NCBI RefSeq assembly: GCF_014805625.2 | Contig: NW_023998556.1 | Span: 444,707-508,706, forward strand | Length of the DNA stretch: 64,000 bases | DNA from: Glossina fuscipes | Taxonomy: Eukaryota; Arthropoda; Insecta; Diptera; Glossinidae | Direction: 5' to 3' | Shown here: piece by piece, positions 56,600 through 64,000 of the stretch | Position numbering within the stretch: position 1 is the first letter of the stretch | Layout: every line of letters begins with the position of its first letter | Notes under the pieces: generated by a model | What the model was told of the DNA's origin: nothing | Database searches by the model: none | Seen by the model: the letters and a program-made list of their open reading frames with translations, nothing else | Translations under genes and position numbers: made by a program

Positions 56600-58340
56600 A
56601 AAAAAAAAAAAAACAAACATTAAAGGAGTTTGGAGTTTTGTTCACTGTTAAGAAATTTGATTTTTGTTTGTATAAATTTTCTATTTTTTTCTTATCGGTT
56701 TACAACAACCAGTAAAAAGTGTAAAAAATTTCCAAGGTGTAAGTGAGAAAAGATATGAAATAAAAGGGAAATAAAACAAAATGTAGTATGTTTGAAAGAT
56801 ATTCCTTTTTGTTATTATCAGAGCGGCGGTGTTTTCTAGGCAAGTGTTTTTTAGGTCAAAGCTGCTGTCTTAGTTGTGTAGTGGTTTTTCTGTATATTTT
56901 TGAGAAACCACTTCTAATGTCTTTTTTTATTTTATACCTTATACTTTAATATTGAAATTATGTAAAAAATTAAAATAAAAATTTTACAAAACTTATATTT
57001 TTTAATATTTATTTAATTTGAAATGAAATTTTAATTTATTTTGTTTTAAGTCTGTTTAGTAAAAAGATTTTTAGGTGCATTTATTAGAAAACAAATTTTG
57101 TGCATTCAAATATCAGAACAAAAAAGAAGAAGATAAACGAGGAGAGGATTATGAACCCATCTAAACCACTAATATGCTTAAGCTTATTTAAAAACGTTAT
57201 CGTTAAATATTTAATGTATTTATGATAAAATTATGATAAATATGCCGTATATTTTTTATATTATTTGGTATTATGAAAAGATATTATTTTATAAGGATGT
57301 GAAATAATTATTATGTTTTTTATTATTTGACTTTGGTTTTTATTGCTGGAGTGAGGTTTTTCACAGCATTTATTAAATTTTCACATAGTGAATATAAAAC
57401 TTCCTTACAATTTCAAATAAAGCGAACCACTCCAATATCTATTCAACCTTGGACTTGTAAACATGCATGGTTTATGAGCTTTAAAAACTAACTTATATTA
57501 CAAGTCATAAATCACGAACATTAATTTTGATCGAAAAAACTAAAGTTTACTTTTATTAAACGTAGGACTTCAATATTAGAATTTACGAGTAAGCGAATCT
57601 AATTTTTCAGCTTTTGAAGAAATTTCAATGGAACTCTATAACTACTTTCTTAGACTGGCTTACGAAATACCGATTACGTATGGCTGTGGCAACTTCACTA
57701 AAGATAAAATTTGTCAAGTAAATTTCAAATGATTAAAAATCGTATAATAAACTTGGAACGACGTTGGAACGTTATTTTTTTTTTAGTTTTTATTAAAATA
57801 TGCATACTAGTCCTTCGCCGAGCAGGATGGAGCACAACAGCGAAGAGTATATTCTGTTGCGTAAGAAATAATGTATTGCATGAGTATAAAGTGTCATAAG
57901 GAAGAAATGATAGGCGTGAGAGTGAAAAAGTGTAAAAGATAGTAGATTCATAATTTGACAGTAAACGCTTATATATCTCGATGACATGATTTGAGAAAAG
58001 AAAAGTTTGCAAACTAAGCTGTTGAGTTGTCACAACGCAAAACGTCAAGAATGACGCGGTAATGAAAACTACATATACCTAATTTGCGAAATGCGTTATG
58101 GCGAATATTTTGGTTAAGCTATATACGACAGTTCATACAATGTTCAAATTATTAATTTTGTCAGCAAAAATTTTTAAGAAAGTAAAGGTAGGGTAGAGCC
58201 GGATGATTTTTAACGGACAGAATTTTATTAGATGAAAAATTGGCGTGTAAACAAAATTTTTCTTGCAGAGGCATAAAATTTGCCATCTGTTCCAAACTTA
58301 GTGTGTGCCATTGGATTTTGCATAATTTCAGTTTGGCGAG
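56600..58340. other. AT-rich intron-like spacer
   Basis: No gene or repeat supported. Confidence 0.45.
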
Positions 58341-58353
58341 CTATTCTTTTGCC

Positions 58354-59900
58354 TTAAAGTGATGACTTAGGCGTCGTACAAAAAGGGGGTATATAATCGG
58401 TAATTAAAATATTGTTATATTGCTTTAAGAGAATTAATAGGTTTTCTATGTTCAACATATTGAGATGATTGTTATGAATGCCATCTAAGCCCGGAGCTGA
58501 GTCTTTCGAAACATCAATGGCTTCATCGAGTTCGGAAACGGATACGTCACTTAAGAAAAAATTATCACGTTCCTCACAGTACGCCAAATATCTGAAATTG
58601 ACAAGTCGCTATTGACACTTTTACAAAATTGCTTCCAGTTTTTACGTTTTTTCGACCAAGAGTATAAGTGTGTTCTTTTCTAACATCGGCCAAAAATTTG
58701 AGATTTTTTCTAGCAGAAGATCTTTTGCATTTATTTACAGCGAGTCTACGTTGGGAAGCGACTCGATTGCATATAGTACTCCACCAAGGCTTAGGAGGTT
58801 ATGATTTTTTAGGAGCCTTTCGGCTCAGAGCATTAGTGAAAGACTTTGAGAATTTATCAAGCAAACAATCATTGGTTTGGATGGTTAAATGAAAAGGATG
58901 TAACATACCTTGGAACAAGGGTATGTGAAGATATATTTCAATTAAGCAATGGGAACTCTCCAGATAATTAGTGAAGTAAGAATAGGCATACAGATCGACA
59001 AATATATGGAGGAAGAGACGGAACAAAAATTTGTAGGATAACCATTATTTAGTAAAACTAAAACGCTGCTTTCAAGAAAATTTTGAATTTGTTTGTCGTT
59101 TGAATTAGAGAAATACACATTTTGAGCATTAAAATCACTATATATTAGGCATACAATTTGAAAATAAGAAGCGTAAGAGAATGAAAGTGTATTAGAGATA
59201 TGAGTATCGCCATCACCATCATGAAACAAGTTAAAGTGAATCATGAAACTTAAGAAAAGTTTCGGAAAAACAAGCCGCGAACATTTCATTATATAAAGAT
59301 ATTATTCAAGCCCTTTGGATTTCTTACGGATGGTAGTGCAACTAAGTTGACTTATTTTTATTGTTGAGAAAGCGAGAACTGTAGTACGAACCAGAAGAGC
59401 GAAGAATAGGAAATAATGTAGTTTGTTTTAGAGGATGGCTTGACATTATGTAATTTTTTAATAGGGTCAGAGACTTGAGATAGGTTTGAAGAATTGGTAG
59501 GGTCAATAGTCATTTCGCGACCATTGTCTGCAATGGGTGCCACGGTTTCAAAATTTAGAGACTTTATATGAGAAGATGATATGATGATTTCAGGTTTTGT
59601 TTTCTTTTTAATTGGAATCGCCACCGCAATCTCAGTGTTCGGTCACTTAACTGTGGATTGTGAAGTCGGTGGCGATAATTTGGAGAAGCTCTCTAGAGCA
59701 ATTGCAAATTCTTTTTTGAATGTGCCTAAGAGTTTCGAGAGAAGATGTAAATTTGAGGCTTCAAACGATTCGATGCAGAGGTAATTATATATGCCAATAT
59801 ATCAAAGTTTCGTTTTTCAGGTTGTTGTTATCTTTGCCATATTTATGAGCGAATATGATTCAGGAGAGAATACCTACAAAATTTATAAGGCTCAAAATTT
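58354..59900 (-). mobile_element. I/Jockey-superfamily LINE remnant
   Basis: Minus-strand blocks from 5' to 3': an ORF1/ORF2-junction-like polar stretch (59624-59400); endonuclease C-terminal part at about 59155-58950 (YSDFNAQNVYFSNSNDKQIQ, FLESSVLVLLNNGYPTNFCS, SSIYLSICMP; the pattern 'DFNA--------N------E---L-LLN-G-PT' is the LINE endonuclease core); and the block ahead of the polymerase at 58560-58440 (SVSELDEAIDVSKDSAPGLD, GIHN). The polymerase is absent. The last block matches the fragment at 18541-18735 in type. Frames shift and stops occur. Confidence 0.75.
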
Positions 59901-62280
59901 CATTAATATAAAAATTGAAGCCTTCGATCCAGTGTAAACTACATACCTTATTAGTACAGCTTGGAAAAAACAAAACTTGGGCATCCTTAAGGGGAAGGAA
60001 ATGAAGAGATTTGTGAAATTCTGATTCGGAGAAGTTTTTTACAATTCATAAAAATAGGATCGATGAACGAAAGCATAGTTGAATAAATGAAAGCTTCGTT
60101 TTTTTCTAGTTGCGTTTAATTCCCCAGCTCTTGAGAATTTCCGAACGGGAAATTTAGGTATGCAGAGAAAAGTTGTGAATGCCGCCTGGATGAATAAACT
60201 AACTTATGACGAGTTCTCGATAGTTAGTTTTTGGTTATTCATAGTATTTTGTGGGGTCGATATGCATTTTAATGCTTGTTACGTTTCAAGCATATTATTG
60301 GCTCCAAGGTTTCGTAATAAATTTGTGTTAATTAAAAGCCTAAGAAAAAATAGCAGCGAGATAAAGCAAAAAATGATGTTGAGAACTCTGAATGTAAAAA
60401 AAACACTCTGGTTTAATGATATTTTTTTTCTCGTTTTTCATTTCTGATTAATATAAAAACTCGATGAAAGGAAATTGTAAAATAACAATAACACCAAGAA
60501 CAACTAGGAAGCTACATTGAAATGATAAATAAATAATTCATAACAACGAAAGCAACCATAAAAACGCAATCACTCGCGTACGGACACAGATAAACATTGC
60601 ATATACACATTTAGATTAAACATTCATATAAATATGTATTTAAAATAAATAGGAAATTAATACAAAAAAAATTTATAGAATTTATTATGTGTATATATAT
60701 TGAAATGATTAAAACGACAATAACAACAATAGTAAAAGTTAATATAAATAAATGTTAAATGCAAATTACAAAACCGTTATTTACAGAATTATATTATACA
60801 AGAATATTAATATATTTGCAAAAACTATAAATTTTGTTTCTTTTAAAATTTATTAATATATTTAATGTGTAATAAATAAAATTATAAAAACATGTGCAAT
60901 TAGTAAAATATAGCAATTAATTAAATGTTAATTATGATGAAAAGTTTAAAAGATAAAACACCTCGCATGCAGATGCTATAAAGTGTAAAATTGTAGCTGC
61001 CGGAAAGTATGCAAATTTTTTTACTTTAACTTTCTCACAACGAAGGTGTTAAAATCTATAACAAGAAAGCATGCAATCAGAAAATTCTAGATGATCGTAT
61101 AAACACTTTTCCATTTACGCATGTACATGACAAAACGAGTACTACAACGGAAGTATGTCACCAACTTTATATACAGTTACTTAGGACAGAACGTTTACTT
61201 TTTTATACATAAAAAAAGAAATTAATATTGAAACAAAATTGCAAGCAAATTCTAAAAACTGAAAATGTAAGATGGACAGAAAGGGAGAGAGAATAGGAAA
61301 GTCATATAATTAGGCGTACTTCTTTCTCCTCCTCCGTGTAATTTCCTCTTTCCTCTCATTAATCGGTACAAAAAAGAGAACTGCAAATACATGAATAAAC
61401 TCAAACAAACACAGCGTGTTTTGCTACTTTTTCTCTTTTCTTAACATTTTGTCAAATGAATACATTTGCTGAGCGCCATGTACATATTGAGCATGCTAAC
61501 GAAGTGAAATAGAATAGAATAGAAAAAGAGAGCTGTTCTTTAAAATTTCACACTCAACCGCACCCACATAAGTCAGTGGGTTGCAATAATGTAGGGAAGC
61601 GAACGAAGCCAAACTAATTTTTATAATAAGTGCATACACAAATCCATCCAGACTGTTTCATCTTTTTTCTAATTTTCATTCGTTATTGCATTAACGACAT
61701 CTATAGTGTAAACCACGATTCTACTTTACATTAGTAATGGTACTGAAGCGCCAAAAAATTTGTTGCTTTTATTTTTATAGTTGTTAAGGAAACATGCACA
61801 AAAAAAAATTAAAAAGGAATTGAATAAAGAAAAATTCTTGAAAATTTTGATAAAACTTACTTGTGTTATTTTCTTGATCTTTTTACCCTTCACAGCAATC
61901 TAAAGCTGTTGTTTTCAAAGTTGGTTTGTTTTTCTACTTCATTTTTTTACTACATTGCATTTTTTTTCTGAGGAATTCGTGTCGGTGAAGAGAACATAAA
62001 ATGACAATTTTTTTTTAAATGTTTGCATTATTCTCCCAAACAAAAAGCTTTTTTAGAGTATATATCAAAAGAAAGTAAGAAAAACTAATTAAACTTATAA
62101 AAATTTTTAGATAAGTTTTTTTTAAGAAAATAATTAAGAAATTAAACTATTTGAGGAAAAAAGTTTAGTGACCACAGTAAAATAGTAAAAAGTATGTTAC
62201 ATCCTATTTACACTGCAGATTTTTCGCTAGCGTCCGGATGTTCCTACGTAGATTAAGAATATAAATAGCTTTGATGTGCC
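59900..62280. other. AT-rich spacer
   Basis: A 95-codon plus-strand opening at 60160-60447 shows no motif. Rest is AT-rich with many CAA/AAT patches. No RNA gene seen. Confidence 0.45.
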
Positions 62281-62293
62281 TCTTTAGAGAAAG

Positions 62294-62298
<5 letters not shown>

Positions 62299-62365
<67 letters not shown>
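62299..62365 (+). repeat. (AG)n microsatellite
   Basis: About 33 uninterrupted AG dinucleotides, then an imperfect purine-rich extension to about 62387. Apparent Leu-Ser reading frames on the minus strand are artefacts of this tract. Confidence 0.98.
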
Positions 62366-62371
<6 letters not shown>

Positions 62372-62399
62372 AAGAGAAAGAAAGAAATAATATGTAAAC

Positions 62400-64000
62400 A
62401 GAATTTGGCGACAATAAGATGACAATAATTGTGCACCTTTGCGTATTTGAATCTAATTGGGGAGTTTTTGTCTCCCATAAGTTATAGCCGTTGTATCTGT
62501 GCAAAATTATCGTAGCTAGAATAAAGCTGGATAGGATAATTCAGCTCACCCATAAACATATGCACATGTGGATTGACTACAAATTATCGGCATATTCTGG
62601 GATTATAGGATTTTATTTATGTAGCGAGAAGTGCTTCGACCAATGTGTAAAACCAAGTATGATATTATAGCGATTTCTAGACTAGTGCAGTCAATGGACA
62701 CATGAGCAAGTCCGCTTGGAACATCTCGTACTTGTCTTCTTTTCGACGATATTCGCTTAGAGATATAATGTAATAGACAAATTAAACGCTTGTTTGATTA
62801 TATTGTTTGTAAGCGACAGAAAATTGCACTTAGAAGTTCAATGCTCTACTATAGTGGCATATCAAAAGCAAGTACTCGGTCCAAAACTCATATTAAATTG
62901 TTGAGAGAGGAATTCTAAGAGCCCTTTGTTGGTTGTTTTCCTATATATCCCATAAGTATATTTCAATGCTCAATTGTTAATTTGTATTTAGAAATTTGCT
63001 GGTACATCGTATAAGCACTTCCTTCGAAATATATGTGACAATTAAAATATCTCTTCCACAAGCTAATGAAGGCGATAAAAACTGCTCAAGCTTAAATGCA
63101 ACTTCTCTCTTCTTATATGTTTATTTTGGATATAGCTTTTAATTAATATTTGTTGTCCATTTTCACAAATATGTTGTATGATATAATATATTAAATTCTT
63201 TCAAAGTGGTGTAAGCCTAATTACGCCATAAAGTTAGTTCATGAAAACAATAAATGCAATGCGAGCTTTTTATTTAGAATCAGTTTCCAAAAAATTTCTT
63301 CAAAATTTTCATCATTTTATCAATATCAACTTGCGCATTCAACGAAATAACAAATATATATAAAGTATAAATTTGTCTTAATTGGTACTTTAGTAACCAT
63401 CACATTACTAACTCAAATCAATTTAATAACAAAACATAATCCGCTGTGACAGAATGTCTTACACCTATCTCCGCCATCTTAAAAACGGCTCAAAAAAAGG
63501 TAAAGACTAGATGTAGAGATAATGTATAACATATTATATACTTCATAAAGTATGCGTGGCTAACAAAAAATAATGTAAAGTAATGAACAAATAACACGGA
63601 AAGCAAAAATGTTTCCAGTCTGTGTTGCATCGTAGGCTTGTCCTTTGCGAGCGATGTCTTCATTTTTGCGAAGGGGGTATTGGTTATTGCAGATACTACA
63701 CTAAAGGACGTCTGCTCAAGGATGAATAACCGAGCAAACGGGCACGCTTAGGTGCGTTCTGAATTTTACGGTTTTCAATGATATTTTTATAAATTATAGT
63801 ATTTTGTAGGACTGTTCGATTTTCGCTATTTTTGTGTAGGTACTATAGCAACGCCAATACAATATATGCTCACACTTGTGTAAGTTTGTCTGTTGTGCTT
63901 TGCGAGTGATAAGCAAAAAACCAATTTTGTTTTCAATCACTTCAAATGTTCCTGCCAAATTTTAAACCGACAGCTTCGTTTTTCAACCAGAGGAATGTTT
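62400..64000. other. Spacer at window end
   Basis: No supported gene, repeat or RNA. Confidence 0.45.

Noticed and set aside
62204..62504. Three overlapping minus-strand frames rich in Leu-Ser repeats
   Set aside because: They are translations of the (AG)n microsatellite at 62299-62365 and have no protein-like flanks.
1..64000. CRISPR arrays, operons, bacterial promoters or terminators
   Set aside because: Spliced genes, fly-type transposons and AT-rich introns show a eukaryotic nuclear genome; the tandem repeats have no spacer structure.

Overview
The window is eukaryotic and most likely comes from a cyclorrhaphan (higher) fly. The DNA is AT-rich, introns are short (about 50-200 bp, GT..AG), the mobile elements are mariner, I/Jockey/R1-type LINEs, Ty3/gypsy, Polinton/Maverick and a tRNA-derived SINE, and the recognisable host fragments read best as insect orthologues. 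There is no operon structure and no bacterial or phage feature. A 10-base N run at 24969-24978 marks an assembly gap.

Left and middle part (1 to about 43.5 kb): a graveyard of transposons and broken pieces of unrelated host genes. In order: 67-bp tandem repeats (1094-1345); the first two exons of a nucleoplasmin-like gene (1840-2207); the C-terminus of a COG2-like gene (6930-7566); an unidentified small gene (9377-9800, -); a RIOK3 fragment (10060-10540, -); a coiled-coil ORF with one in-frame stop joined to an ASCC3/obelus fragment (12711-14593, -); a dead mariner (14775-16030) between copies of a 70-bp direct repeat; a Mekk1/MAP3K4 fragment (16120-16735) touching the C-terminal 44 codons of DLST (16798-16932); a Brca2-like multi-exon fragment (21543-22803); a zinc-binding two-exon fragment (23210-23540, -); and an LKB1/STK11 kinase fragment (27337-27760). 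Several copies keep introns in the correct phase, so they came from genomic DNA rather than mRNA. Most also carry frameshifts, stops or internal deletions.

About 28-43.5 kb: truncated LINEs, a decayed Polinton (30.4-32.6 kb, protease, minor capsid and basic-protein remnants), a gypsy gag fragment (33.3-34.6 kb, -), two copies of a tRNA-derived SINE with clear target-site duplications (36433-36522 and 40269-40443), and a broken unidentified gene of about 500 codons (37592-39132, -).

Right part (43.5-64 kb): sparser, AT-rich, intron-like DNA with two large open terminal exons on the minus strand (47219-48598 and 55473-56540), a few short exon-like pieces, one LINE remnant (58354-59900, -) and a pure (AG)n tract (62299-62365). 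It looks more like intronic or intergenic sequence of a live locus than the left part does.

The mixture of intron-retaining fragments from at least eight unrelated genes amid dense repeats suggests a low-recombination compartment such as a Y/M-type sex-linked region, a B chromosome or pericentric heterochromatin. That is inference; the sequence alone does not prove it. No CRISPR, rRNA or free-standing tRNA gene was seen. Family assignments are from reading translations, with no database search.
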